Shown here piece by piece: positions 42,201 through 52,590 of a stretch of 64,000 nucleotides of DNA. The notes beneath the pieces are model-generated. The model was not told the origin of the DNA. It saw only the letters and a list, made by a program, of their open reading frames with translations, and ran no database searches. This DNA comes from Valencia hispanica (taxonomy: Eukaryota; Chordata; Actinopteri; Cyprinodontiformes; Valenciidae): the NCBI GenBank assembly GCA_963556495.2, contig OY747702.1, forward strand, positions 22,022,403 to 22,086,402, read 5' to 3'. The first letter of the stretch is position 1. Each line of letters starts with the position of its first letter. The translations under genes were made by a program, and so were the position numbers.

Positions 42201-45200
42201 GAACATTTTTACATCAAGCTATACCAACGTTTTAGCAGGTTTTCCGTCATGTTGTTCCTAAGATTTATAGCCCTTTTACTGACGTCCTTAAGAAACTGCT
42301 GGAGTGACCCGAGTTTTCTGTGACTGGATTAGATTAGATAGAGATTACAGTGTTACCCCCTCCACCTTCCTGCAAACTAACAGTCAGTTGTTTGAAAGAA
42401 GACTACTGGACTTTCCCCAAAGTCACAAGAAAAACTAGTTCAGCTGTTTGGAATATATTTGTTTCCAAAAAAAGAAAGTGAGTGAGTGCCATCGCAGTCC
42501 TGTTAAACTTAACAGTTGGTAAGTTTTGAGGGTGGGATGTCTGCTAAGCAGCTGAATGCAAGCTGGCTACATTAACAGGCAGTATGACTAACTAACCAGC
42601 GGATTAGACTCTATGTGCTAGAACAGGAATGGCAAAATGTATCTTTTTTTTGTAAAAGATCTTGCAGGTGTTTTGTTTATATTTTGTCTTAGTCCAAGTA
42701 TCAAAATCGCAAGAAGTAACAATAAATGGATTTTATGGATTTTTCTTTAAAAGTGTTGTGCAAATACCATGAAGTCATGATATTTTTACTCAAGATTATG
42801 ATACCATTAGAATCTCATTTAAGCCTATGAACGCTCCAAGCATTTCGGTAGATAAGTGTGATAGGCTCCCTTAGTTTGTGTTTTAAGTGGCTGGAAATAT
42901 TTCCAAACAGCCACATTTGTGTGCATTGTGAGCACAGGATAAGTGTGGGAAGCTTCTTTCAGTTCACTGGCCTGCAGTGTGCAGCAATGTGGGGAACGGC
43001 AATACTGGGTTAATCCATCCTTCAAGCAGCAGGAGAAAACTCTGGTCACCGGGGAATGTTCTCTGACATTTTAGTGAACAGATTTTTAACTGATGGAACA
43101 AAAAACTTTTGGAACAAAAATGTTTTATCTTTTTGAAACCATAACCTCTAAAAACCTTAGTTAACATTGATACCTGAAACCAGGTAATGCTTAACTGCAA
43201 TTTTTCTTTTTTTTTTTACGTATTGCATATTTCTCTGGTGTTGTCCCACATACCCTTTTCTTTTTGTTTTTCTTGTTGCCTCTTCCCTTGCTCTCCACTA
43301 GCTCATCATCATCCCATTAACCCACAGCGAGGAAACAGTAATTGATGGATGCCATTTAACTAGTTTACACACGGGTACGTCCTTCAATCATTTCTCTGGC
43401 AGCGAAGCGGAAACTTGCTGCAACATTATGGATAGATGAATTTTTCTGCATGCAAATGACTCACATCAGGGAAATTAATCTATTCAGCCTCAGACACTGA
43501 TGGAATTTAGCTTAAATTGGCAAAAAATTTCCATAAATTGAATTTTCTTTTTGGGAAACACAGATTGCAGTGGAGTAGTAAATGGGAATGCTCTGCTTGA
43601 GAAAGACTTCCCCTTCAGGAGTGTCAGCAGGCTCAAGATGGACAGAAGAAATCAGCATCCAGGAGGTTCAGTTGATCAAATGCGTACTTACAGACTGTCT
43701 CTATCTCTCTCGTACACGCACACAAACACACACACACACACACACACACACGGCTGTATCAGCAGACCATAACCAGATGAAGACCATAAATCCTGTGGCT
43801 AGCCAAGTCTAACAAAGACAGGTCAGCGCTTCTTGATGTTGCAGAGGGGATGCTTAGGATAGCACACATCCATCAACAGTAATAATGCAGACAAGGCTGT
43901 CGGCCCGCTTCTGTAATGTGTATACGTACAACCGAATTAAAACCCCCCAGCATGGAGCAGATTTCTTTTTGTTTCTGCTCGCCAATCCAATCTGCCCCCT
44001 TCAGCATGTAATATTGACAGCCAGCAATCCAACCAGTAGGGTGGAAACATAGATATGCATTGATTCTGGAATGAAAACCAGACAGGAGGATCCAGAAGCA
44101 TATTGAATGTATTTATAGATGCCTGGGCACGGCAGATCAGGCATAACAAGAAGGATCCGGTAAAATGAATGATAGAGCAGGGAGAAGTTTGCTACCTTAA
44201 ATAGTTTGATAACCCTGAGGACTAAAATTGGAGTGACCTGGCTAACGTCAGCACAGTGCAATCCTGTCTTGGTGGAAAAGTAAATAAAAAAAGCAAACAG
44301 AGCTTTGATACATTGGCACTGGAGTGTTGTGTAAGACATGCAAACCCAAAAAGTGCATGGAAATCTAGTTGCGTAAGATGCGTGCTGTTATTCCAGGTAA
44401 AGGGGAAGGGACGTGAGCAACATGGTGGTGTGCTAAAGCTTTGTTAGCATTAGGAGACATGGAGAGGAGAGGATTATATCACTTGAGCTGAGCTGCCTGC
44501 GTCAAAGGATAAGGCCCGGTGGATAATTCTGGTCTGTTCTCGCACTATCTTCCACCTGCCCGCATTGTTCCACCGCTCATCACCCATGAAATGTACCACA
44601 CTCCCTCTTTTCTTCCAGCAACATGCAAACCCCAGGATTTCTGTTCATTTAAGACATAAAGACCTGACTTCTGCAGAGCAATAGCAGCTGATAATGGCTT
44701 CATCTTACACCAGCAACAATGGAGATCAATCAAAATTATGAATAAAGCCCGATACCATGCCGACCTGGTGCCCAGCCATATGATTAGGGGTTTATTGGGC
44801 TTTATTAGCTGCACACAAAGCAGCAGAGCACAATCCAGCTCCCTTCATCTGAAGAGCATGACTCTCTTTGTAGAGATCTGGAGAGAACAAGCTAATTAAC
44901 CTGGTTTCTCCAGGATCAGCCCTTTGAGACCGATGACTGGTGTGTGCACGCCATCATCACCCCCCCCCCGGATGATTATGTGCGTGGAACCTTTTGTGCA
45001 CGTATCTTTGAGCAAAACCTAGTGATTTTTTTTCCCAATCCCATCACACTCTAGAGAGGGAGAAAGAAAAATTGTTGAAATGGGCGAGACATGTTTCGGC
45101 TCCTCTTCTCACACTTCATTAACACGTCGCCAGGGCACACATCTGACTGCAGACAAAACACAGGACAAGACCAAGCAGAGAAAGAGGTGCCAAGAGTGAA

Positions 45201-48200
45201 ATCAGTTCAACCTCACCACTGAGTACCATGAGGCATCATTTGAAATGCTTTTTATTTGGTATTCTGTCAGAAATTGAAAACAGAGGAGCGATGGGGGGGG
45301 GGAATCCGAGGGGCGTGAACCACCAAAACAAGAGCAGATACTCTCTTTTTCTCTGGCTGTCTTCGTGCAATCCCTTTCATCTTGCTGTTGTGAATCACTG
45401 ATTAGATGTCTGCAGCACAGACTGAAACTCTATTTTTTTTGGGTGACCTTTTCACCAAAACACAATCTGGAGCTATACCGCTTCCTCGACAGGAGGCGAG
45501 AATTAGCTATCAAAAAACTTACAAAGGCATCCCGTCACAAACTCCTGAAAGCTCAAACAACGCCGAGCCTCCAGGCTAAGTGTGCAAAAAATGACTCGGA
45601 CACACTGCATCAACCACTGGCTGTGCAGGAAGCCGTATCACAGTGGAGAAAATAGGACGCTTTTTCTCGTCGTGCTACAGTTGAAACACAACGGGTACTC
45701 TTTAATAAATTCTCATTAAAATTTCATGGCGCCCCCGACTTAATAAGAAGCTAATCAGGGGGATGAAAGCGGCGGCTGAAGAAAGAGTCCGACTCGCCCC
45801 CAACTTCACAGCTTGCCATTAAGCCCCCACCAACCCGCAACGTTAACCCCCCATACACACATATATACGCAGTGTCTTCCTCACACAGTGAGCCGAGGAG
45901 GCAGGGCTGTGCGATTTGAGTGTTTCTTAGTGAATAATGGATGGGACCTAAGGGTATGGTGGGGTAAGTCTTTTCATGGCGCGGTCCTAAAGTGTGGCCC
46001 CGAGCCGTTTGCGTTGGCACAGGCAACCAGGCCCCGCTCGGCTTTCATCAGAGGCGGCAAAAAAGGTTGTGAGCGCGCCGTTGCACGACTGCATCAGTAT
46101 TCTCGGGGCTAAGGTCATGCTCTGACTTGTACAAGCATCAGAAGGATGCAAAATGGCAAAGCTGAGAGAAAGAGATGGGAGGTGGAAGAAAAAGGGGGTG
46201 TGTGAGAGAGAGAGAAAGGGAGGAAGGGATCACATGTCCTACCAACAGATCTTTAGGTCATTGTTCCGGTGGCTGAATTGTAAAGGATCAAAAATCAATA
46301 CCAGAGCAGACATTCAGTTCTTCATTAAGATTTTCCCTCACAGCGTGGAAGCTATTTACATTTTTTTTAACTCAGTGTGTTGCTATTTGACAGCATTATC
46401 CATTATATGAAGATCTAAAGTGGAGTCATTATCTTAGCTGGAGTACATTTTTCTCTAATGGTCTTCAGTTTGCATAAACATGGTTTAGTTTTCAACAAAG
46501 GTTGAAGCGAAATTCTAGACACAGCAGTTCCAAAGCTAAGGTGGATTTCATCTATATTTCAAAAACTTTAACTTTAAAGTTTAACTTTAAAATTTCAAAT
46601 TCATAATTTCAACTACCTACTGTATATGTGAGTATTTAGAATATACTAGACTGTGTAGCCAATCTGTTTTTTTTTTAACTGGAATGAACCAACCAGATTT
46701 GTATGAAATAACAAAGGAGCAAAATGACAAGTATCTGCTAAAATCAAGCCCCAAACAGCCATATCGGCTCTGTATAATTTTTTTTACCCTCTAAAGAATT
46801 TTATACACCCTTTAAAGTACCATGCACTTCCTCTGAATTTATTTCTAAATACCTTACCAATATTGAACATAGCTAACTTTGAGACTTCTCACTCATTAAA
46901 AACATTCGTACCGAACAGTGTTGTGATGAGCATGACCTGGAAGCACCTAGGTACGGTGCGTTTAATGACTGGAAGAAAATGGGTAATTTTGAGTTTGCAG
47001 GAGGTGACCAAGCTGAAAATAGTCTGATTCTGGTGATCGTCTGATTTCCTGGTGCATCTCTAGTTCTAACTGCAATGTTAAAGTCCAGGTCCATGCACAA
47101 GGTAGCTGTTTGTTCCTCACCCTACAAGGAAAGCTATTCTGTTTATCCCAACTGAAGACATTTAGTGTGTGATCTACTGCAGGTAAGGTATTGACTAAAA
47201 CCCTTGTTTAAAAAACCTGAGCTATCCTTTTCGACTTGATTCTGTACCCAGTTCAGGGTGACCTACCTACATTAGCAACCACCAATGGATCCGCTGACGC
47301 GTGGGATTGGTGCTAGACAAGGGTCAGCATGAGTGACATCATAAAATGTGACATCATTAAAGTGTCCTGCTGTCGTGGGCTAAGATGGCCTGAGGGAAAG
47401 CCAGATCAGGTCTCCACCACCACCACCCATCAAGTCGGCTACCAGTGTGTGTGAGTGTGTGTGGTCTGAACAGACCGGTCTTGACGGAGCATGTGCACTT
47501 TGGTGAATTTATGAGGAAAGGGCAGAAGACCCCGACACTGGCCTGTGCAGGGATCTTTGGCTTGCAGACTGACTTCATAGCACTTAAAAAGATGCATACA
47601 CACAGATCCAGGCGCATACACGTACATACACTTCATGATACATGATGTCTGACAATCGGTTGTAAATTACAGCCATAAGAAAATAACAAAAGTAGATGTG
47701 TGAAGAGCACAGATGGGCCTCAGACTAGACGGACCTTTTCTTCAAGGAGACACATTTTACAATCTGTGTAACCCTCATCACTGTGCCCTTTATCTAATGC
47801 ATGCACGACACGCTGAAAAAGAGCGAGACGGAGCGAAGAGAAAGATTCCTCTCCTGTTTTTCATCTCAGCTCAGACATCAAACAAAGATTTCCATCACTC
47901 CCACCCCCACTTCGCGTTCTCTCGCTGTGAAGCAGCAACTGTGTTTAGCAGTGACAGGGAATCATCTAGTAAGTGCCAAAGCTGAGCAAATGATGGGGCT
48001 GCCCCTTGCATTTGAAAGGAGCAGTCAAAAGGCAACAGAAAAAAAGCATCTGAGAATGTAAGACTTTGTGCCTTTTTCATACTCTGACTTTGTCTGCCCC
48101 CTGGTCTGCAGTGGCACCTGTAACCTGAGCTCAGGGGCCATGGCAAGCGAAGAAGAAGCTGAAGTGGCTCTGACCCACCCTGCAGCAAAGCATAACCATA

Positions 48201-49129
48201 TCCTCAGAAATTCAGTTGTACTGTAGGATGCAGATCTGTAAAGATCTTATTGCATTGGCTTCATTGGGGACATGTTATATTTTGGTTAAAAAACATGTTT
48301 CCAGTATGATGCTTTTCTGGACCCTAATGGGAAATGGGCTTTAAAATGGGCCTGGTGGAAAAGAATCATGCTTTCATGTTTGAGGTGCTGAGGTGTGAGG
48401 CATTTCAAGATGGGATGATGGTATAGTGCCAGCTAAAATCAAATCACCCCAAATCCTCAATATTACATTTTTCATAATTTAGTCCATTTTTTTGTAAATA
48501 AAAGAATTTGACGTCAAGATCAACATCAAGCCATTAGCAGCATTCTGGGTTGCAGAAAGCAGCTTTTGTCATCCATGTACAGTATTACCACATGCTTACA
48601 TGTCTACATGAGAGAGCACGGAAGAAGTCCATATTTCATTGTGTTTCCTCCACATAATTAGGACACCTTCCCTGTAACCAATCTCAACAAGTGAGTGAAG
48701 AGAGACCACTTTCCCCCTCCTCTATTATTTAAACAGCATCACATCCAGATTACGGGAGCAGCAAACAGGATGATTTAATCCCCTGTTGCCCAACATGGCC
48801 TAATTCCTCTGGCCATTCTAAAATAGCAGGTGTGATTGGAAGCCACCTCCTCATGTCCAGTTGCAACACACAGGCGAGATGCGTCTTTATATAACCAGCA
48901 GTTTCTATTCATTTCTCCTCAGCGGCTTAAATTGAGGTGAATAAAAGTGCCTACAAAAATAAATAGGTTCCTCATAACGCCTTCAAGTCGATTTTGGTAC
49001 AGTGGGTTTTTTTTTTTTTTTTTTTTAGATCAACCATCTTAAATGTTTCCATTAAATACCTTCGGTTGCATAGTTGTGGTCGCGAAGGAAGCTGTTGTTG
49101 ATTTTCCGGGTGTCACTCTCCTCCTCCAT
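23048..49129 (-). CDS. ppp2r2b: PP2A regulatory subunit B55-beta (10 coding exons, complete)
   Basis: This is the B55-beta regulatory subunit of protein phosphatase 2A. It binds the scaffold and catalytic subunits and selects substrates, mainly in neurons. Ten exons, 49129-49060, 40239-40142, 37075-36910, 36039-35927, 32642-32465, 30409-30245, 27539-27370, 26847-26756, 26658-26535 and 23203-23048, total 1332 nt, or 443 residues plus stop, the usual B55 length. All have AG/GT borders and compatible phases. The product is a seven-bladed WD40 propeller. Visible family signatures are [84 protein letters not shown] and [12 protein letters not shown] at the end. The N-terminus [20 protein letters not shown] matches the Bβ1-type start and separates it from the A and D paralogs; INNSFLRDH fits B rather than C (INHSFLRDH, from memory). 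gpr151 next door supports this. Confidence 0.95.
23745..23885. repeat. hAT-like repeat end with CTTGAGTA motifs
   Basis: The segment reads GAGTAGTAACCAGTTACATT and later AGTAACGCTACTCTTACTTG then CCTCTACCCACTGTG. It is the right-end type of a dispersed fish element also seen at 25476-25520. Its own left end is not defined. Confidence 0.5.
24433..25475 (-). mobile_element. L1-type LINE ORF2 C-terminal fragment
   Basis: On the - strand the frame 25013-25360 encodes [40 protein letters not shown] and [20 protein letters not shown]. This is the C-terminal region after the RT in fish L1-clade elements. It continues with [20 protein letters not shown] and [15 protein letters not shown] sequence, interrupted by stops. 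The copy is 5'-truncated, and its 3' part includes the GT/CA microsatellite. It is non-functional. Confidence 0.7.
24624..24709. repeat. (GT)n microsatellite
   Basis: An uninterrupted TG dinucleotide run of about 86 bp is followed by GGGTGGGTGGGTG and further TG-rich sequence to 24754. It lies in the 3' region of the L1-type fragment. Confidence 0.95.
26535..26658 (-). CDS. ppp2r2b: ppp2r2b coding exon 9
   Basis: These 124 nt encode [20 protein letters not shown] then [20 protein letters not shown] and K. The intron separating it from exon 8 is only 97 nt. The donor is GTACGT at 26534 and the acceptor is CTTAAG. Confidence 0.97.
26756..26847 (-). CDS. ppp2r2b: ppp2r2b coding exon 8
   Basis: These 92 nt encode [20 protein letters not shown] then [10 protein letters not shown]. 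Mammalian B55 paralogs read YLRSKLCSL, so Ser to Gly is a small change. The donor is GTGAGA and the acceptor TTTTAG. Confidence 0.96.
27370..27539 (-). CDS. ppp2r2b: ppp2r2b coding exon 7
   Basis: These 170 nt encode [39 protein letters not shown] and [17 protein letters not shown]. The donor is GTAATG at 27369 and the acceptor ATGTAG at 27540. Confidence 0.97.
28440..28930 (+). mobile_element. Tc1-like transposon remnant
   Basis: The left part TTTTTTACAAATAAAGATAT then GTGTGGCATTCAA matches Tc1 terminal sequence. The transposase fragment at 28800-28910 (CACTGCGAAACATAGTTTTG, CACCATGCTGTGGTGCTTTC, AGAGTTGATGGGAAGGAGAT) corresponds to the region preceding the third catalytic residue. Trinucleotide repeats separate the two. 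Confidence 0.6.
28578..28676. repeat. (TTA)n and (TAG)n trinucleotide cluster
   Basis: A compound trinucleotide microsatellite runs TTATTA.., then about eleven TAG units at 28621-28655, then TTATTA again. Confidence 0.95.
30245..30409 (-). CDS. ppp2r2b: ppp2r2b coding exon 6
   Basis: These 165 nt encode [39 protein letters not shown] and [15 protein letters not shown]. The donor is GTGAGT and the acceptor TCTCAG. The codon split with exon 7 gives Tyr where mammalian paralogs have Phe or Leu, a mild change. Confidence 0.96.
30410..32464 (-). other. ppp2r2b intron 5
   Basis: The intron is AT-rich with a Tc1 remnant at 31855-32106. Open frames on either strand are short and unrecognised. Confidence 0.6.
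31855..32106 (+). mobile_element. Tc1-like transposon 3' remnant
   Basis: The segment has CCCACTGTGAAACATGGTGG, TGGCAGCATCATGTGTGGGG and CAGCAGGGACAGGG, then the right terminal region TTATAATTATGTATCACTTT, TTTGTGGTCATAACATGACA and TTTTGTAAGGTACTGT. Only the middle of the transposase and the right end remain. Confidence 0.75.
32465..32642 (-). CDS. ppp2r2b: ppp2r2b coding exon 5
   Basis: These 178 nt encode [39 protein letters not shown] and [20 protein letters not shown]. The DDLRVNLW segment (DDLRINLW in mammals) lies in the acidic-surface region tied to substrate binding. The donor is GTATCC and the acceptor CCCCAG. Confidence 0.96.
33188..33226. repeat. (CA)n microsatellite
   Basis: An uninterrupted CA dinucleotide run of about 36 bp lies in ppp2r2b intron 4. 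Confidence 0.95.
34630..35345 (-). mobile_element. Tc1/mariner element of a second family, degenerate
   Basis: The + strand end GCCAAAAGTATTTGCTCACC and the opposite end near 35310-35345 (AGACAGTATTCACCTCTGGCC) are the inverted ends of a different Tc1-type family. On the - strand the interior reads CATGTGGCCTTCAGATTAGC, CATGGAATGGGTTCCATGAC, CCTGACTGCATTGTGTCAAG and GAGGGGATTATTGTGTGGGG. The longest transposase piece is 34825-35082. Deletions and stops make it inactive. Confidence 0.75.
35395..35418. repeat. G-run
   Basis: This is a purine tract of G runs, GGGGGAGGAG followed by about 17 G. It could be a true homopolymer expansion or partly a sequencing artefact. Confidence 0.85.
35927..36039 (-). 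CDS. ppp2r2b: ppp2r2b coding exon 4
   Basis: These 113 nt encode [20 protein letters not shown] then [18 protein letters not shown]. The DKTVKLWK block is a WD-repeat strand pair. The donor is GTAAGA and the acceptor CCCCAG. Confidence 0.96.
36910..37075 (-). CDS. ppp2r2b: ppp2r2b coding exon 3
   Basis: These 166 nt encode [20 protein letters not shown], then [20 protein letters not shown] and [24 protein letters not shown] is invariant in B55 subunits as I remember the family. The donor is GTCAGT at 36909 and the acceptor TTACAG at 37076. Confidence 0.96.
37076..40141 (-). other. ppp2r2b intron 2
   Basis: The intron has ATATCCGATATAACGATATC near 37377 and, 1.3 kb away, ATTTCGGACGATAATGATTG near 38728. 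This paired ATATCG/CGATAA sequence recalls the ends of a dispersed fish DNA transposon, but ends and target duplication are not definable. The remainder shows no exon. Confidence 0.4.
40142..40239 (-). CDS. ppp2r2b: ppp2r2b coding exon 2
   Basis: These 98 nt encode [20 protein letters not shown] then [12 protein letters not shown], the first propeller blade. The acceptor TTCCAG lies at 40240-40245 and the donor GTATGA begins at 40141. The intron upstream to exon 1 is about 8.8 kb. Confidence 0.96.
40240..49059 (-). other. ppp2r2b intron 1 (8.8 kb)
   Basis: No exon is recognised. Simple repeats include short CA runs (40848-40872, 43716-43751). From about 44440 to 46110 the intron is comparatively GC-rich, free of recognisable transposons, and dense in ATTA/TAAT cores (AAGCTAATTAACCTGG, AAGAAGCTAATCAGGG). 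That would suit an enhancer cluster, but this is inference only. Confidence 0.5.
49060..49129 (-). CDS. ppp2r2b: ppp2r2b coding exon 1 (Bβ1-type N-terminus)
   Basis: The start codon is at 49127-49129 and the exon encodes [20 protein letters not shown] then ATE plus one base. The donor is GTATTT beginning at 49059. This N-terminus specifies the Bβ1-like isoform. Mammals also use alternative first exons, and none of those was recognised here. Confidence 0.93.
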
Positions 49130-50100
49130 TGATGAATCGGCTGGTTCGAGATCCTGATAGCGGAAGACCTGATCCCATCCTGCCCTGTACCGTCAGCAGG
49201 CGGGCCGAGGGACCAGCGGGGGGCCTGTCATCGCGGCTCCTGATCCCAGGTGTACAATCAACACACGGATCGAGATCAAATGCTACCTGTGCTGATGAGA
49301 TGGGATGTAGCCTATGTATGTATGTGTGGGCTATTTAAGGCAGGTCCTGTCCACGCCTCGGCCACACCAGATCCACGAGCCAGAAATCGCGTCGGTGCCA
49401 GCTGAAGGTTTTATAGCCTAATACTTATTAATGCGCATTTGGTCCTCTGGTTCAAGTATCCAAGAAAGAAAAAAAGAAATAGTAGGCTACCGATCGTCAC
49501 CACATAACATGCGGAGGTGCAAGAAGAAAAAGAAGAAGAAAAAGAGAGAGAGAGATGTTGCGTCTTCTTAGAGGTTGAACCCGCAGCGGCAGCTCCGTAA
49601 ATCTCTTCTGGAGGATTTGAGTTTAGGCTGGGTTCCCCCCCTCCCTGTGCCAGCGGGGCGGGCGGGCGGGATTATGCGTCAACAAGCTCGCTCCGGTACC
49701 TCGGCTTTTCCACGCCAGACTCTCCAGAGTTGCATCCCAGATCACACAGGGCTGTCTCCCCTTCTCCTGTCTGTCATTCATTCATTCATCGGAGAGGACC
49801 CGCGCACAGCTCAGCTGACTCTCACTGTGGCTTTTAGCGCAGAGATGGACTGTATAGCTGCTGCTGGTGCGCTTCAGCAGAGGGGGCCCCTCCCTAATGC
49901 CTGGCTCTTTAAAGAAAATGAAAAAAAACAACAACAAAAAAACAGCAGCCACCACTGTCTGAGAAAGACTTTAAAACTCTCTGATGCTTCTGCATTGATG
50001 GAGGAAAAAACCATCAGCATCCCTCCATCCTGCTGCTGCTGCAGAGGAATGCTTTCATTGTTGAAGCAGATTGAGCAGGGAACCCTCCTTTGCATCTGGA
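49130..50100 (-). promoter_or_regulatory. ppp2r2b: Presumptive ppp2r2b Bβ1-type promoter and 5' UTR
   Basis: The region immediately upstream of the start codon is GC- and CpG-richer than its surroundings, with a GGGGCGGGCGGGCGGG cluster (49655-49671), an Sp1-type GC box on either strand. No TATA box is obvious. A CAG run of four units on the - strand (50030-50041) and polypurine GAAGAAAAAGAAG (49521 onward) lie inside. The transcription start is not determined. Confidence 0.4.
50030..50041 (-). repeat. Short (CAG)4 run upstream of ppp2r2b
   Basis: On the + strand the sequence reads CTGCTGCTGCTG then CAG, so the sense strand of ppp2r2b has four CAG units about 900 bp upstream of the start codon. 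The human SCA12 repeat lies in the equivalent 5' region of PPP2R2B. Confidence 0.6.
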
Positions 50101-50257
50101 ACCATCCCTAACAGCGAGCTATTCATGCAGGGACAGGCAATAGACTTTAAAGGATTGATGGCATTTGGCCAGAGGGCGTGGAGTTCAGATTCAGAGAAAT
50201 CAGGGCAGAGCAGGACACAGCAGAGGTATCTGGTGTTGCAGAAATACAGCCCATGAC

Positions 50258-50765
50258 CGTGAGGTGGAAGGAAAATGCATTTGTAATCTGTACCCAAGTT
50301 ACTTTGTAGATCCACCTTTTAATGCTGTTACAGCTAAGGGTTTTTGAGAAGATATCAGTTTTGCACAACAACAATGTTTGTTAGCCCATTTCTCTCTCCT
50401 AAACAACTGAAGCTCGGTTCGATTGGATTAAAAGAAAACATCTGTTAACATCACTGCAGCGTTCTCAATAGAATTTGATTGGGTCATTCTGAGTGTTCTA
50501 TTCTACAGCAATATTATGCAGCTCCAGTGTTTAGGGTCCTGCTGGACAGTAAACCTCTGCCTCAATCTCAAGTCTTTTGCAGCCTCTAACAGGTTTTCTT
50601 TCAGTATGGCCTGTATTCTCTACCCATCACACCTGGCCAACTTCCCTGACCCTGCTGAAGGAACGCATCCTCACAGCATTATGCTGCCACCACCGCCATG
50701 TTTGAAAGTGGAGAGGATGTTTTTAGAGTTAGTTTTCCACAACACATAGCTTTTCAATCTGCTCT
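50258..50765 (-). mobile_element. Tc1-like transposon remnant upstream of ppp2r2b
   Basis: Here the Tc1 family lies in reverse: TTTGTAGATCCACCTTTTAA, TCAATCTCAAGTCTTTTGCA, CTCTAACAGGTTTTCTTTCA, CCTGCTGAAGGAACGCATCC, TCACAGCATTATGCTGCCAC. It includes the C-terminal half of the transposase in degraded form. It ends about 1.1-1.6 kb upstream of the ppp2r2b start codon. Confidence 0.8.
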
Positions 50766-51834
50766 TGGGATATGAAGGTAAAGAAAACCAAAAAATAAGA
50801 AATGAAAAAAAAGAAAGGCAGACACTTATTAATAAGATTAGTGAGGTTGCCGTCTGCTTCTTTTTCTGAAAAAAAAAATCTCATTTCCAATACCGAGTTT
50901 AATAACAGAGCACACATCGAGCCTCCTTGGTCAACCCTTAATCTTCTGATGAGCATGTGTGTGTATATGCATCATCAGTGTGTCGCGCATCTTATCTACT
51001 CACTTTACTCTAAATCTCTGCTTCCACAAAGGGACTGGGTATTTTCCTTGCACGGCGCAGCAGCAGCAATCAAGAGATTGTGGAGCCCTCTCTCCTAAAT
51101 GCATTAACTGTCTAATCCGCAGGAACCATTTGCACATGCAGTCCTCAGCTCTACTAATGGGAATCTGGCTGTGAAGGTGGTGCGCTGTTCATGGGCAAAA
51201 AAAGGGGACTTCCTACACATGCTATTTTACACCCCATCACCCTCCAACCTCCATCTCCATCTCTGAATACATTACGGGGCATTATCCATGAGGGGGGGGG
51301 GGGATAATGAAGGTCGGAGGCCTCCGATTCACGTGTTTCTGTATTTACACTCCTGTGCTTTTCTAATGAAATCTGCAAAGAAATGCTGCCATCCTTGACC
51401 CTCTTAGCTCTAACCGAGTGCCCAGCACCGATTCCCCATCTCTATCAATATTTAAACAGGATTTACCAGGACAAAAGAAATACACAAAGACCAAGTTACA
51501 GCTGAGCAGAGCGAATGGAATTGAAAGTGAAACAATGCATTTATCAGTGTAAAGCCGCACGGATGAGAGGTTTCAGTCTTTGTAAGATTTGTTGGGACGG
51601 GGGGAAGAGGAGGCAAAGAAGAAGGGATGTGCGACAAGAGAAGCGGTAAAAGGAGGGAGAGATATCTGCATGAATTACAAAGGGGTAACTGGAAAATGCT
51701 GTTTGGAGCCTCCGCTTGGATCACTACTACCTCATCCTTATCATCACTTGACCCATGCATTCGTTTGTCATTATACGCACACCCAATTATCAAAAATATC
51801 AGACTGCATAAGTTCCCAGCTGTTCGCAGGTTGA

Positions 51835-52590
51835 CTTAGTGCTTACACCGAAGGAGCTACAGAGAGCCACAGCAAAAGTGGAAGGATCTGTCGACAAAAC
51901 TATTAGTTTTGTGTTTCAAAAATCTGCAACAAGAAGTCTTGTTTTGCGCTTCGCAAAACAATACACGTGGCAGAAAAACTACCCAAGAACTCTGCACATC
52001 ACATTGAACACATCATCCCCACAGTGAAACATAGTGGAGGTGGCATAATGCTGTGGGGGGGGGGGGGCATATTTTCAACAAGGACAGGGCAACTGGTTAA
52101 AGGAGGATAAATGAAGCCAAATAAAGGGCAACACAGAAAGAAATCTTCACCTTCCACTACAACGGTGCAAAACATACAGCCAGAGCTACAATTGAATGGT
52201 TTAATATCAAAGCATGGTCATATATTAGAATGGCCAAGTCAATATTAAGACTTAAAAGTAATTGAGAACGTGAGCCAAACTTTAAAATAGCTCTTGGTAA
52301 AATCTGGCAGAGATAAACTGTCCTGTAAAAAGATGCACAAAGTTGGTGGAGACATCCCCAAAATGACATGCAGCTGTACGTACAGGGAAATTTAGCTCCA
52401 CAATATGGTTTGGAGAGACTGAACAAATGCATGCCACTCTTCTGATTTTTATTCACACACTCATACATTACTATTTTCCTTGTTTGTCACCTAAGATAAA
52501 ATAAAAAATACCACAGATTCATATTTGTGTGATATGACAAAATGTGAACGAGTTCAAGTGGCATAAACAATTTTACTATGCGCTGTATTT
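51835..52590 (+). mobile_element. Tc1-like transposon remnant with G-run
   Basis: The transposase region is recognisable as GAAGGAGCTACAGAGAGCCA, GGAAGGATCTGTCGACAAAA, ACATCATCCCCACAGTGAAA and CATAATGCTGTGGGG. The usual GTGGGGATGC has become a run of 13 G (52056-52068). It continues to a degraded right end at ATGACAAAATGTGAACGAGT and TTTTACTATGCGCTGTAT. Multiple stops make it inactive. Confidence 0.8.

Noticed and set aside
51452..51793. 113-codon frame on the - strand
   Set aside because: It is low-complexity Leu/Pro/Ser-rich sequence from a pyrimidine-rich stretch, with no family similarity.
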